The position numbers and the translations under genes were made by a program. From Struthio camelus (taxonomy: Eukaryota > Chordata > Aves > Struthioniformes > Struthionidae): 64,000 nt of DNA. How positions within the stretch are numbered: the stretch's first letter is position 1; the number at the start of each line of letters is the position of its first letter. Below are positions 37,004-51,300 of this stretch, piece by piece. The stretch covers positions 118,870,738 through 118,934,737 of the forward strand of contig NC_090944.1 in NCBI RefSeq assembly GCF_040807025.1, written 5' to 3'. The notes beneath the pieces were generated by a model that was given only the letters and a program-made list of their open reading frames with translations, was not told the DNA's origin and made no database searches.

Positions 37004-40000
37004 TCGTGTTTCATTCTGAGTCATGCTTAAACAGGTTCAGCAGCTGTTCATTTTGAATTGTTCTGAAGGCAGGTTATCTTCATTTAAAGGTAGACTTAGA
37101 AATGGAGTCTGAAATAAATCCAGGTTGCCCAATGTCAGCTGTGACGATTTTAGCCAGGATGAATCAAAAATCAAAACTTCCTGTTTGAAATTGTTCACAT
37201 CTTAGGAACGTCATGGATAGTTTACCTGAACTGCATTCTACAGTTTTGATTCCTGTTGTTTTGGATCCCCAGCTTTGGACTGAAGGGAATTAATTCCATG
37301 CAAGCTGAAAAGTTATTTTAGAAGAACAGCTTGTGAATTTTTGGACCTGGTCATCTTTAAATAGCCACTCCTACTTTTATGTTTGGCACAAATGTCTCAG
37401 ATAACCTGCAGCTGTAACCAAACTTCCATCTGCCTTTGTTGCTTTACTGGTACTTGATTTTGGATTTTGCGAAACTCACATACCTTAATACAGATCTGGT
37501 GGAGTGCAATTACTGGGGTTCATTATGTTTAGGCTCAAGGACATTATTTAGCATTCAGATCAAAATGGTACGGACATTAGCTGTTTCTTCCAATTCATTT
37601 TATTTCAGATAAAACCGGTTACCAGATAATTTTTCAAACAGTAAATCCCACTGGAGCTGCCAGACAGTACTATCTGGAAATAAATTCTATATCAACAGTT
37701 TAGGTACATGCTATTTTGACCATTTTGCTTATTGTCAAGAGCAACAGTTAGAAACCGCAGCCTCTTATGATCACTATTTCTTTCTTAGTGCCTGAACTCA
37801 GGATGAAAGTGAAGTCCGTTAAAGAGATCTTTCCATGCACGGGGCGGGCTTTGCATCACCTCCATAAGTATTGTCGTATTTCAAGCAAACTCTGGAAGGT
37901 GTTTGTGTATTACCTGCTTCTCTCTTATCACACAAAGGGCAGCCCTTTATGACTAAAGGGTACTCCTTTATCTTCCTTTTCTAGAGAAAAGTTAGTCCAG
38001 GGCAGTGTCTGACGCTGGAAGGAAACTCGCATGAAGTAATACTTTCAGTAATTATTTTTAAAGCATTTTAAATAGCAATTGACTTCCTAATCCTCAGGGA
38101 AAAAAAGTTTTGAAAGCAGCTGGTATTTTTTATGGCCTTGAATCCCACTCACTTAAACGTTTAGTGATGATTCTATAGCATATCTTGCTACTTATTTTCA
38201 TCCCTGTTACTAGCTTTCTGTAAGATCCAGGCACATATTGCATAAGTTAGCAATGCATCATATTCTCAAATTTAATTTTCTTCTCTGAATTCATCTGTCT
38301 CCTGCTGTCGGTTATCTGAACTGTGTCTCTTGTTATAAGACCGTGCATGCTTTAAAGATCGTTATTGATCAGCCATGATTTGAAGAAGTGCTATTCAGAC
38401 TCAGACTAGGGTTAAGCTAAGTCAAATCAAGGACAGAGCTGGGTAGTGTTCAGCCGCAGACACCCCAGAGCTGAAATCTGCATTTATTCTAATCCATTCA
38501 GATATCATTTCTGCAATGCAGCCGATGTCTAGGTTGACCTCTAATCCCAAGAATCCTTGACTGTTGGTCTGCTTCCAAAAGCTTAATCCCTTTTTTGTCT
38601 TGAGTTTCTTATGTTCGCCTCATGTCTCCACAGGCTTAAATGATATTTCTGCTGCCGTTTTATTCCTCCTGACGCAACCCTTTGCATCACTGATGGATTA
38701 TTTGTATTTTTGCACTTTTTTTTTCTAAGTATTAATTCCACTGGATCCTACTTCTGCAGGACTCTCTTTCAGCTGACATGCAAGCATATTTTGAATTGCA
38801 TCAGTGCTACTCTGTCAGTCCAGAGATGGTATCCCTATGTGATACAAGGTACTCCTTCAAAGAGCCTGAGCTGAACGTATATTACCTCTGTATTACCCCT
38901 TGTCTCCCGGCGGTTAAAAATTGGAAACAGAGCACAGCAATCTTGCCATCGTGCCATAGATAAACAGTTTGGTCAGTGTGATGCCTAAAGTAAGTGTTAC
39001 AAATAGTATGGCTGGAACAAAAAGGGAAATTAAGAAACAAGCTGTGCTACCTAAAGTACCCATCTGTGATCTTTGTGGGTAGCCTGGCGATGCTTTACGA
39101 GAAACAGCACGCATCCCCAGGTTTGTCCCTGGTCATCTCCTTTTGCTGTGAATAAATATAACCCCAAATATTTGGAGTATAAGAACCACGCTGGTCCCTC
39201 AAACCCATGTGGATTCCACAATAAAAACAAAACCAAATCAGAAGTCGTCAACAACCGGGTGATCCCTGCCATTTATCTTTATATACATACGAAAAGTGAT
39301 GTTAAAACTCCTGTTTACGGTATGAAATATGGGATTTAAAATGAAGGGTGCTCCAGAATTAAGATGGCTATTTAAATTTATCCTGATCTCTTCAAGCGTG
39401 TTATTTACCCTGCCTGTCTTTTAAGTGTCAAGTTACATACTATCACAGAACACCTCCCTCCTTTACGTATTTACGTCATTCTTCCCCCAAATCTATCCTG
39501 TGCATTGAAGGAGGCTGGGAACCTGCTGGGCAATAGGAAGGGAGAGAAGAGTCTATGTCCACATGAATGAAGCCTGTGCCACCAGGTGCCTGCATGAAGG
39601 GATCAGATTAGTTTCTTCCCCTACGTCCGTGCTGTTTGCTCTTTCCTTCCCATTGTACTTCTAGTCCTTGATTCTTTGTCCAGCCAGTCCCTGCCTCCCT
39701 CTAGCTCCCTAGTTCCTCCTTAGTCCGTGTTTTCCCCTGGTCAGCTGATTCCCGGTTTGTTCTTGTACTTCATTTCTGTCTTAAGATCCCAGTTTCAACT
39801 CTTCCACCAGTCCCGGCCTCGCTGCTCGACTGCTCATAGCTTACCTTCCTGCCAGCTTCCAGCCACAGTTTTTAATTCCTCTTTTGAGTCTGGTCTTCTC
39901 TACTTCGCTTCTGTTTACTATTTATGTAAAACCTACACTGTCCAATTTGAAGTAATTTTAGCTTGATGAGGTTGGCCTGTTGCTATGGATGGAGAGGCTG

Positions 40001-43000
40001 GAGCCTGAGTGTTGCTGAAGTTAAAACTTGTAATACTCCAGGGACACAGGACTCTGGGTTGCAGAGTGGTCAGACGCTAACCCAGCCACCCTGCAGTGTG
40101 AGGGTTGCTTGCGGGGTGGCTTTTTTTTCTGCTGTCACTTGAGCTAGACCACCCCAAGTGGAGCCACCTGGAGTCCTGAAGCAGCAGCTGTCTGTTGCTG
40201 TGCAGACAAGACATCTTGTCGCACTTTGCTTATTTCCCTCATAACGTCCTTGTGTCAATCCAGCATCCCTGTGTGTTTTGAAGGAACCTGCTCTCTTCTC
40301 CACGCTGTGTGCTGAGGCAGAGGTTACTGTGAGCAGGATGGGTGGGCTCCCTGGCCTTCTAGCATCTGGCTTCAACAATTACAGGTGAAAGTCCCTGTGA
40401 GTTCACTTTCTGCAGGGAGACACTGCCTGCAAAGTCTGGTTACAGACGGAGCTGTAAAAGACATGGGAATCTGTAGAAATTTAGTAGCATCAAATTCAAA
40501 ACAAAAAAAAGTCTACCAGGTACATATGAGTTAGGATTTTTCTGGGGTTTATAATTTCGTCATTTCTTCTCAGGGACAGCAAGGGAGGCACCTTACACGC
40601 TCCTTAAGACAAAAAGGTATTAAAAAAGCCTCTAGGTTTTCTTTAAACATGATCGTGACAATGTTTTTTTTCTCTCTTATTTCTTGGAAACAGCTGAATC
40701 ATTTCTTACTGAAACGTTCTCCAAAATATTCAGCCAGTGGCATGGAAAATTTTGACCCAAAGGCTTATGTGCAGCTGAGGTTGGGTTTTGTTTTAATGGG
40801 GAGGGGTAGGCAGCTGTAGGAACGTGGAATTGTCTGAGCCCAGAGTGTAATATGCATATATTACGCTTATATAAACACGGCCTTAATGTTAGATCAGCCA
40901 GGTGAATAGCACTCTAAAGACTCTTTCTTTCTGCTAATGGAATGCAAAATAACTTATAATAATTGTATCATTTTTCACGAATAGTAGACATGTTCATGTG
41001 AGCAAACAAGGCTAGCATCTGTATTTGATTTGCATGTTTTATGGGTAATCTGACCCTCACTGTAAATCTGAGCAAGATAACAGGTCTTTGATTTCATCCA
41101 GAGTGTAGAGTTTGTATCTGCTTAGCATTGTGGCTGGAAGCATTTCTGTTCATAGCAGGCAACTGTATTGCCATAAGTTGTGCTTCTGTATCACATACTC
41201 AGTTTCTTTATTACATAGATTATGTAAATTGAATTACATTAACATCACCTATGGATTCAAGGCTATCTTGTTTGCATAACAAACAGTCTTACAAACAGTG
41301 CGGATACTGTACACTCACCAATTAGGCTTTCTTTTAAATCCTCTTAGTCAGTCGTTTATAAAAAGAAGGAAGGGTTTTTTTTTTTGGTGTTGTTGTTGCA
41401 AAGAAAAGCTGCTAATGAAGGAATGATGAATGGTCTGATTGTGTTACTGTTTGTGTAGTTTCACCTTCATTTGCATCAGTACCAGGCACAGCTCCCAAGA
41501 CTCATTTTTCAGTTTTCAGTGCTCTTCTTATTTGGCCCCTGCCTGCACTAGAGCCAAACAAACACATTTATCATTGCCTCCTAGAGTACAGAATAGGAAT
41601 ATTTCCCTTCTTGCGTTATTGTGGCCTACCTGCATTGCAATGCATACCTCCTCTCCACCAGGTCTCCCGTCTTCAATTACAGCTTGGTTTGGAGATCTGA
41701 CACCCACTGGAAGATACACAATGTGTCCTGGGAGCCCTCACTCCACTTTCCCTCGGGAATGTTTAATGCATCACCTTCAAGAGTGTATCCGTTTCCTGCT
41801 GCAGGGAGCGGATCTCTTATTTAGTATCTTTTTCTAGCAGTGTCTACACCGGGCTCGGTGCTGGAAAACTCAAACGAGAGCAGAAAGAAAGCACACAAAT
41901 AGTGTCAAAGGGCTTACACAGCAAACCCCTAAATGATTTAAATCAAGAGTCTGTGAATCCATGCCGCAGAGCAGACGGTGGAGCCTCCCTCTCTCCCTGT
42001 GGCAGCAAGCGAGTATATGCAACCAGCAGTTCACAAGGGACTCTTCAGTTCTGGAGTTCTCTCTGGTTCTTCCTATTTTTCCTGTCATTTTGAAAATATA
42101 TTAACTGTCAAAAACTAATAATTTTCTTTTAAAAAAGAAAAAAAAAGAGAAGAAAAGAATGTGGCCCTTTGTTTTCCATATCTGTTCAGGGAACAAGCTT
42201 TATTCATTGAATGCCAGGGAGAGGATAATGTAATCTCCCATTAGGCTTGTTTGCATCTTTTTCCAGGATGACAGTTTAAGTCTGCTGGCTACAGATGGCC
42301 TTTGACAACTGACAACACTTGCTGTTATGCCAGTGTATGACTTCATCTGTGTGACTCTGCATGTGACTGCAGCTTTCTTCCTCTTTGGCTTGCAGAAACT
42401 GTTCTGCAGTTTAGTAGCACAAGAACAACAGAGGTTTGCCTTGCATCAAGGAAGCAGCAACCTAAAACTGCTCTGCTGCTTCTGCTAGAAGACACCGGGA
42501 GCTGGAAAAACAGTATTGTTGGAATCTGCTTTTTGGATTTTTAACCGTTCTCGCTGAAGTTAACTTGGCCAAATTTGCTAAAGCGTGTTTACAGCCTCAA
42601 TACTCTTTGGAACAAATAGTTTCCAGTTCTGTTAAGGTCCACCTGTCTATTTGAGAGTTTCTATAGTACCTCTCCCTCACACACCGGAGTGTTTCCCAAA
42701 TAAAGAAAGCTCCGGCTTTGCAGAACTGTCTGGTTCTGGCGCAGAGCCTGTGGACCTGTGCTGCAATGTGCAGAAACAGTTTTGTCTCCTCTCAGTCTTG
42801 GCAGCCTCAGGGAATGCTACGATATGAATGACTGAAGCCATCCATCCTCTAGCTATGACTGGAACTCATTCCCATTCTGTCTCTTGCATGAAAAGCAGGA
42901 ACAAAGTAAGGTTTACCTTCTAGACTTTTCTTTTTATCACCTTGGAACAGGGGCTCGTGTTTTGTTCTGCGGTTAGTAGCTATTACCTTTTCCTAATTTC

Positions 43001-44532
43001 GATTATACCTGATCCAGGATAGGTAATTTAGGGTTTTGTTTGTTTGTTTGTTTTAAGCTAATATTATGGTCATCTTTTCCTCAATGGTTGCTCTCACCAT
43101 TGTTCTAGACAGACAGCTGAAACATGCATGCAGTGATACGGCTCATAGGCCATACCTAGGTGTGTGTACCGCACGTGCATACCAATACACAGGCAGGCTG
43201 TCAAAGCAGTCCATCACAGGCTTGGGCTGCGGATGAAGTCTAGCAGATATTGGGTCTCATGATAGCAAATGATAACCAAAAAGCGAAATAAATATGGGAC
43301 AGGAACAAAACTCCAGTCCTAACGCAACATAGTTGGGTTGTTGTCTGTCAGTACCTGGACTGGAGCTTGCTATAGCAGACGTGGAGATGATTTAAATGGC
43401 AGGTACATGGCCTCTGAGTCCCAGGACACTTACTGCAGAAGGGACCATGAGCCTTCTTCCTTCAAGGAAGTTTTCAATTGCATCTTGGAGGGTTGGGGGG
43501 GGGTCTAGCCGACTGTGGCAGAAGGAAATACTGACTTGCAGGGGTAATGCGGGGTGCCCAGCTGGAGCAAGGCTCGATGGGTACGGAGGAAGATACTAGG
43601 ACCCTAAGAGTCATCTTTTTCGTTCTTTTTTGTTCTCAGTGAAACTACGGGAAGCCTGTTCTGCACCGTATGGTGTAAGCCTATCAAAGTCTTCACATTA
43701 GTCATTCAGTTTTAGCTAAATGACATGTTTTTCGATATCCAGGAAGCAATAAAGAATATAAATAGTAATCTCCGTTTGTTCAATGATCATTTTTGAAAGA
43801 TGATCCTGTTTTCACTTCAGAGTCATACTGCTGCAAAAATATTATTTTCATGAGTTTGTGGGCCATGCTAAAGAACAGGAGAATGAATATGTGCTTATCT
43901 GAAAATGTGTTTTCTTTGCATAATAATGTCGTTGTATCTGGCCCACCTTTAAAAACACATTGACAGCCTAGGATAGAAATAAAAATTAACATCCAAAGAT
44001 CTGTATTTGGTTGTACTAAGGAGAATCCTGCTTCTGCAGAGCAGGAGGAAGTTGTGCATTTTTCATAAAAATGTAGGAAGGCAATTTATGAAAATAAAAT
44101 TGAACTAACCTGGATCAGTAAATTGCCTCAATTAGAGGGAATTTTTGGGAACAAAGTGTTCTGAAAAGTTGATTTTGGCTCCATACTGCAACTAGGCTGA
44201 ATTAGCTCATGGAATAGGTCTGCGACTCTCCTTACAAAAAAATATTTTCAAGTATTACAAGTAAATTTTTCTATTTTCCACTTCCTGCTAAGAAAGGGTA
44301 GGACAGATGTTACAGATCTGAAACTTTGACACTTACCCCATCTAGTCATATGGCAATTTAACAGATGACAGAATAGAAGAATGATACTGACAAAAAGAAT
44401 TTCCGTCACGGTTTCTTTAGTTACGTGTGTAACAAGTTAGATGAATAATCAGGGTGACATCCAGTGTGTTGGAAGTGCTGAGTTATAGTTCCTGTATTAT
44501 TTTGAAATTCATTTCCTCCTCTATCAGGCAGA
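37004..44532. other. Intergenic, no gene recognised
   Basis: Includes an A-rich tract (42133-42160), a (GTTT)n microsatellite (43035-43054) and a G run near 43494-43503. No coding exon supported. Confidence 0.6.
43035..43054. repeat. (GTTT)n microsatellite
   Basis: About four GTTT units flanked by TTTT. Confidence 0.9.
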
Positions 44533-45144
44533 TTATTTGATCTTTTCAAGCTGGCAGGCATATGACCAGCTAGATGTTGTCTTTGTTTCTGTTGTGGTGC
44601 TCAAATCACCCTCTTCAGACTTATCTACAAAAATGTTAGCATTATTTCTATAGAGTCTTCTCATACAAGTTCTCTTCCAAAAGATCTTGGATCCAAAAAC
44701 TTGATTGCTTCTTGTGCCCTTGATCCTTATAACTGTGGATGAATCTGGCTGTTCTCTTGTTTCGAGACTTAAGAAGACACGTGAATTTTCCCCTTGTTTT
44801 GCCTGATCTTTCTTTATCTGGTGATTGAAGTTGAGCCCTTGGAAAGGACAGAGAAGAATAGCAGCTGCTTGGCTCTGAGAAGTCACTTTGGCTGGCAGTT
44901 TGTGAACGAACACAGTCTGTTGACTGGTGGTGATATAAATATTCAGGACTGGATTGACAGTATGCAGGACATAAGCCTGCTGGGCACAGAGAAACTGAGC
45001 CATGACTTCCTTCCTTCTCCTGTACTCCTTTTGTGAAGGCATGAGGGGTGTCCAGCAGCAAGTCTCTTTCCTTCCGCAAGATAAGGTACTAGAGGGAAAA
45101 CCAAACTGAGCAGTGAGGAGTTGTTGCTGGTACTGTTTTTCCAC
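44533..45144 (-). CDS. Unrecognised 203-codon open frame, doubtful
   Basis: Longest ATG-started frame of the distal 45 kb. The protein is basic, has no family signature, signal peptide or membrane segment that I can see, and an overlapping frame on the same strand is open for 143 codons. One frame of this length is roughly what chance allows in 64 kb. It could also be the trace of an old element or a lineage-specific exon. Confidence 0.12.
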   Translation of the reverse strand: MEKQYQQQLLTAQFGFPSSTLSCGRKETCCWTPLMPSQKEYRRRKEVMAQFLCAQQAYVLHTVNPVLNIYITTSQQTVFVHKLPAKVTSQSQAAAILLCPFQGLNFNHQIKKDQAKQGENSRVFLSLETREQPDSSTVIRIKGTRSNQVFGSKIFWKRTCMRRLYRNNANIFVDKSEEGDLSTTTETKTTSSWSYACQLEKIK

Positions 45145-47182
45145 TTGGTTTCAGCTGCCACATACAGAGCTAGAGCTGGAAAGTGAATATAGGGATTAGA
45201 TAGGTTGCTGAACCCTCCCAGAAGAGATGGGTCCCAAGGTTGCTCTTGCTTCTCCCGTGCTGAAGAAGGGCTGTGTAAATGACAGAGAGCACTTCAGTGT
45301 TGGCTACTTTGGGCCATTTATTTGTAGTTCACCTCTTTGCCCGTCTATTTGGGGCTTGATGCAAAAGGCAATTCATCTCAGTGACAGGGAAGAAGCAGTA
45401 AGGGGACGTCACTCAAAGGCTAATTAATATGGTGACATCTATATCGGAGAATGTTAGTTAGAGTCCAGTGTGGCCAAAGAGACCAATGGTTATACTCTGA
45501 GACATAACCATTTAAAAAAATATGATTTCAATGACTTTCTAGTATAAATATTCCCAGAACCATAAAACTGATTATTAGAGCCCTTTTTGACTTATCCGCT
45601 CTTGGCCAGATATGAAATCAGTATGATTATGCTGAAGCACCCGTAATATCCAGATGGTATGGTTATTAGACTTAAACTAACAAGATGCAACTCTGCTTTC
45701 CAACAGAGTTAAAGCTTCCTCAGGTCTGAGTTTGTCCCATAATAAAGAATAGGACTTAGATCTGTTTGTGTATAGTTTGTAGTTGCATATGAAGCAAAAT
45801 CTTTTCATCTGTGTACTTATATTTATGCCCTTTATGCCCCCTTTCATTTTTGAGCATTTTTGTCTCTGCATGAGGAATGCACCTAAGACAAGCTCTGAAA
45901 AATCGCTGGGTAATTTACTGGCAAAAAGCATAGCAGGGGAAATGCATGAAAGAAAAACTACCAGATAGGGAAAGGAAACGAAGACTGACTTTTTGCTTTG
46001 TTCTTATTGACACATGCTGTTTCTGCTTCACATTCTTACGTTGCTGAGAGACCCTGTCATCTGCAAACAAAAACAACTCATGCAGTATAGAGCTGAATGT
46101 GTGCAGAATGTAAAGAGGGAGACATCTGTAGCCAGCATACAAAAGTTTGACATTATTTCCGTACACACAAAACGTTACTTTGTGCTATTCTATTTCCCAC
46201 CCTGAGAGGTAGTCTTTTAGCAGTTAATGTATTTTCTTATGTCAGGAAATTGTTTGAAGGCTTGGCTCTCGTATTCTTAAAAAATAAATAAAAAGCCAGT
46301 GTAAGTGCAATCTAGAATTATAGTCCAAAGCATCTGTCATTATTATATTAAAATTAGAGTAGGTAGGATTATTGTTTAAAATACTACGCAGTCTTTTGTC
46401 CAGGATTACCGGACTCAAAGTTATTGAATATCTCTCTGTACCCTTGAAAAGACAAGTAGTTTTAGTACTAGAGATAGAAAAAATGAGAAAAGTTCTATTT
46501 TGCTGAGTAGTTCTGTGTCCAGAATCACTATAGTAAGTTTTCCAGGATTTCTCTAGCTATGTGAATGTTTTACTGAGAACAGAATTTGAGCCAGTAGTAT
46601 CTGTAACATTCTGTTTTCTGTACATATGTTTTGTCCTGTCATCCCTTTATTAAGTCTCAGGATGAAAAAAAATAGGCTTAGCTGTGGATTCCTTCCTAAG
46701 CTGTTCACTCATTAAGGGCCAGTTCTATCTTTGGATTTTAGAGGTGTAGCCCTCGCTAGGAAACGCTAAGACTGCAGGGTCACATCTGAAATGAAAATTT
46801 GGTCCCAGTGGTGAAATAACAGAGTATCTTCTCAGCCAAAAACTGCTTAGTCAGACAGCGTGAGAGTAACGGACCGGCTGCATTAGTACTGATGCAGAGA
46901 CGCACTGCGAGGCACAACCCAGGAGGGCACAGCTGGTTCAAGATCCCTAACTGAAGACATTCACGACAACGAAGCAGAAGCACGGTCAACAGTAAGTTCG
47001 TGCTCTGCAGATGCAGCACACAGACTGCTGCGACGTAAGACAACTCCATTTTATCTGCAGGGGTTTTCTGTCCTTAATATGGGGCTCGCAGCTGGGCTTA
47101 ATGGGCTCTAACAAATGACTAAACAGGAAAAAGGATGAAGAATTAGCTCCTTTGTGATTTTCCTTTCTTGTTTTCACCTATT

Positions 47183-47210
47183 CCCCCCCCCCCGCCGCGG
47201 CTATAAAAGG
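47183..47210 (+). promoter_or_regulatory. C11 run, CpG cluster and TATA box
   Basis: C11 is followed by GCCGCGG and TATAAAAGG (47202-47210). This is core-promoter-like, but no downstream gene is identified. Confidence 0.25.
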
Positions 47211-48293
47211 ATTTTCTGCAGCTGCTACATTTCGGCTGGATGATCACCTCCTTATCTTTTTAGGTGCTTAGTCATTATCTGTTAGGTTTGTCCTCAGCTC
47301 TTGCGTTCTAACTGTACGAGACCAAAAAGTAACACGGAGCCCTTTCAGTTCCCAAGCGAGAATTCCTACAGGACTATCTAGGGAAAAATCACTGCAGCGC
47401 TGTTCATCCCCAAGCCAGAAACGAAATGTGGGTAGCTTCATCGCTTGTGACCTGCCTGGCTCTGGGCATTCAGTTTCTGCAGCCTTCATGACTACCTGAC
47501 TCCTGTTTAGCGGCTGCATCTGTGCTTGCACAATCGTAAGCTGTGTAGGCTTCACGAAGAAAGAAGAGACTGTAAAACCTCACATTTCCTACATTGTTTT
47601 AGCCTACCCTCTGTGTTTTTAAAGAGGGTTCAGATTTCCGGATATTCTTACTCTAGAATATGTAAAACAAACTGCTTTTTTGTTGCCAAGGTTAAGAAAT
47701 GTAAATCTTTAGGTCATCCTTCATGCTTGGCAAGCTAATTCCATCTGCAGGGAAAATTCCTTGGAGTGAGTCCGCTGACGTCCCACGTTTGCACTGTTTG
47801 CAGAGAGCTTGGAATATGCTATGTCACAGTGTTTTGGGGAAGAGTGCTCAAGTAATATTTAAATTTTGAAGTCCTGAAGAAGAATGAGAAAAATTCCTAA
47901 GCAGAGAATACTACCGCCTATATGGGAAAAAACCCCAAAATGTATGATTTAACTAGAATAAAAGCCTGCTATCCATATTGCTAGTGTGTCCTTGTCTCAG
48001 TGAGGCTATAAGGCAGGCAAGGAAAGCCCTGTTTATACAAGCAAGCTTTTTTCAAAGCTGAGTGTCCTTGGGATGACATGGGATTTGTTCACAGTGTGTA
48101 GAGTCCCCAAACAGAGGCAGCCATCAACTTCTCCAAATGCCACTACGCTGTGATGAAGGAGAGAATGTAGAGGCTACTTAAGTGGTGTTAAACTTTAGTT
48201 GCTCAAGGCAAAAGGCCCCAAGCAGCACAGTGTTGTCCTTACTTCTGGGGACATTGACGGGCTATATGAGGCACATGCTTTTAAAGAACCGGA

Positions 48294-48305
48294 GGGGGGG
48301 GGGGG
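48294..48305. repeat. G12 homopolymer
   Basis: Twelve consecutive G. Confidence 0.9.
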
Positions 48306-51300
48306 TGTCTTAGAGACACCCATTGTCAGAATGAGTTAAATTCTCCGCAGAGAATCCTTCTCACTTTGCACTTGCTTTCTGTGCTTGTAGAAGAGGTAGA
48401 GAAACAGGAGAAGTCTGAAAGAAAAATAGGAAAAAACAACGAAAAATAAGGCTGCAGAGGTCATTTCTTAGGGTGGGGTTCATCTTGGTTAAAATCGGGT
48501 TTCTGCATATGAGTTAATCCTCCTAAGCTCCTTTCAGAATCAGTGGAGTGAAGGGGGATTGCTTACTGGGCCCGATTCATCTGGCTTTTATTTTAAATAT
48601 CTACTTTGAGATTAAAATGTTCAGGCCTTAAAGTAAACGTTTCTGGACACTGACAGTGCAGATATAGATATTTGTATTTGGCTGGATGACTGAATCCCAC
48701 TGGATTGTGGATGAACGGTGTATATGGAAGAGTCATAAAGACATTGGTTATTCAGCCAGTTGGTACACTGATGTAAAAAGAAGCTGCTAGTGGAGTTTGC
48801 CTTTGCTATTTTGGGAGCGGTATGTTGACTCTAAGCCCGCTCAAAGGATGGGGATGAGATAGCTTATTTTTCTGTCCTCCCTATAGTGATGCAGGCAACT
48901 ATAATTGGGAAGAGAATTGAAGGGGGGGGTTGGGGCTCTGAGGGAGAGCTTCAAGGGACACCTTCCCTGGGTGGCCTGGTAGCCCAAAAAGAGATCCACT
49001 GATGCCATAAACAAGCCACAGCAGGCTCAGAAAACTCCCTCAGCTGAAAATAATCAGAGCCTGGGTGAGTACACATAGAAATATTGCAGGTACCCGCCTT
49101 GTGTTGAAGACAATGAGCCAGACAGGCCTTTGATCTGCACGGTTGGTTACGTCCTTTTGCCACTCCTGCGTCACCTCGTACCCGCAAGCAGTTGGCAGAC
49201 TAAGCGTCGTTCCTAATGTTCAGTTCTTGTTCTCATTTTTCTTCGCTAAATATCTGTCTGCTCTGTGTGTCCTGCAGTGATGTTCAGACAGGCAGTGTGG
49301 GAGGTCATTCCACAGTGGCTGCAGCCTTTTTAGCTGGTGTGCTTTATTTCACTTCATAAATCACATAATTAGATACATATTTTCTGATGTACATACTCCA
49401 AGATTCTGGATGAGAAAATATATTTACTTTTCCAAGACTGGGTACTTATGGAAAGGGTAAAACCATGCTTGAGCTCAGATTGTCGTAATCTCGGTAACCT
49501 GCGTGTGGTGAGTTAATCTTGAGGTAATATCTGCACAGGCATTTATGGTGGACCTTTTCCTCTTCCAATGACTGAGCTATTATCTCCTTTATAACTGCGG
49601 TGTTAGCTAGAGCTTAACTTTCTGAGTGATCATGAATGGAAATTTTGTCTTCAAATTATAGTCGCTCATACAGTACGGAACACTCATTTTCTCAGGACCT
49701 TCAGGTGTCACTATAGTAAAAGTAGGAAGAGGAAGAAAAGGCTGGCCAAGCCACAAACCAGCAAGTACAAAATGCTATTAAAAAATCACCAGGGAAAAAT
49801 ATTCTAGTCTAAGTTCTGTAATGTTTTCCTTCTTTCTAGTGATACTTGACTTTATGGCTTCTGAGGAAGGGTAAAGAATGAGTTTAGGGGAATCCTGAGA
49901 GAAATTATAATTATTTGTTCTTTTAAATGTAATTCAAGGAAAAGATTTTAACAAGTTATCAATGACGAATATGTAGGCTTTACTCTTACTTTACATTCAC
50001 AGATATGTTTATATGAAAAATGAAGCATCTTCTTCACAGCACAGTAGTTGGAGAAAATTTCTAGATAGAAATTTGATATTGTTCTCCTGATGAACAGAGA
50101 CATTGGTTTCACTATGCTGTTTCAACAGAAGTTTGAGGCTTGGGTGACCTGGTAATCTGCTATTTTGTAAAAATCTCTCATTTTGTCAAAGGCGAACATT
50201 TTTCCATCATGGCAGATGTATCAAGAAGGCATAACTGAATGTTTAACCAATCCTTTTGTCTCACTTAGTGCTGGTTAAAAGAATGATAGCATGTTTGCGC
50301 AGAAAACTAGATTAAGTAATTTTAGATCACAGTGCCTTGTTGTGATCTTGTGTGTAGCAGAATGTAGAGGCTTTGTAGCAGATTCACTCTGGTTTCCACA
50401 CTGGTTGTAAAAATATGCTTTAGCAGGTGAACTAACGCAAAGTGCAACAGGGGATGGAAAAGTGAAACCTGCTTTAACAGAAGGCAAATATATAAACAAC
50501 TTAAGTTTTGATTTTTGCTTAGATAGTGCATCTGAAGTATTTGAGAGACAACCTTACGTGGCATGCTTCTTGGGGCTGCATGATATCCTGGTGTATATGA
50601 AACGTTTTTAACAAAAAACATTACATTTGTTAATGGTCTGTGATAAGCTTATTGCCAGTTTGATGCTTAATCCAAAGCAATACAGTTTGCGATTAACTCT
50701 CTGAGCGCACTGGAAGTGAGAGGGAATTTCCACTGACAAACCGGAGGCACTTCAGTACTGATCAGCTCCTCAGACTCTCACAAATGTATGAAGTTTTAAA
50801 AAAACTACTATTATAGAAAGCTTATCTGTTGGTTTGCCAACACTGCAAAGCCATTACATAGATTAGTTGAGAAAGAAAAGTCATTTCAGCATCAGCAGAG
50901 CATGACTGGGTATTTTGGGAGTTGAAAAAAGCTTCTTCCTTGGCTTATGTTCCCTCTTACATGGGTTTCTGATGCTGATATTCTTATTATAAAGGATTCA
51001 GAGGCTAGTGCTTACAGTCTGAAGACTTCATTGGTCTGTACATAAAGGACTTACGTCCTCACGTAGGCCAATATGTAGGAGGACAGACATTTAAAAGTTT
51101 GCATAGTGCAAAGTGATCTTATGTAATCATGTTGGCACAGCAAATATTTACGGATGTGCACAATGGCTTAAACTGCTTATAAAATAACAAATTCTGTAAA
51201 TGCCTGTTGTTTGGCAACAGCCTCCCAAAGTACTTGGTTTCTGCAGGTATGCCATACCTGAGGGAAGGATGTGGACATCTGTGAGGTATCATTCTTCCCT

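Noticed and set aside
39588-39602. CCACCAGGTGCCTGC as a second CTCF site
   Set aside because: Mismatches in the critical GGC part of the core.
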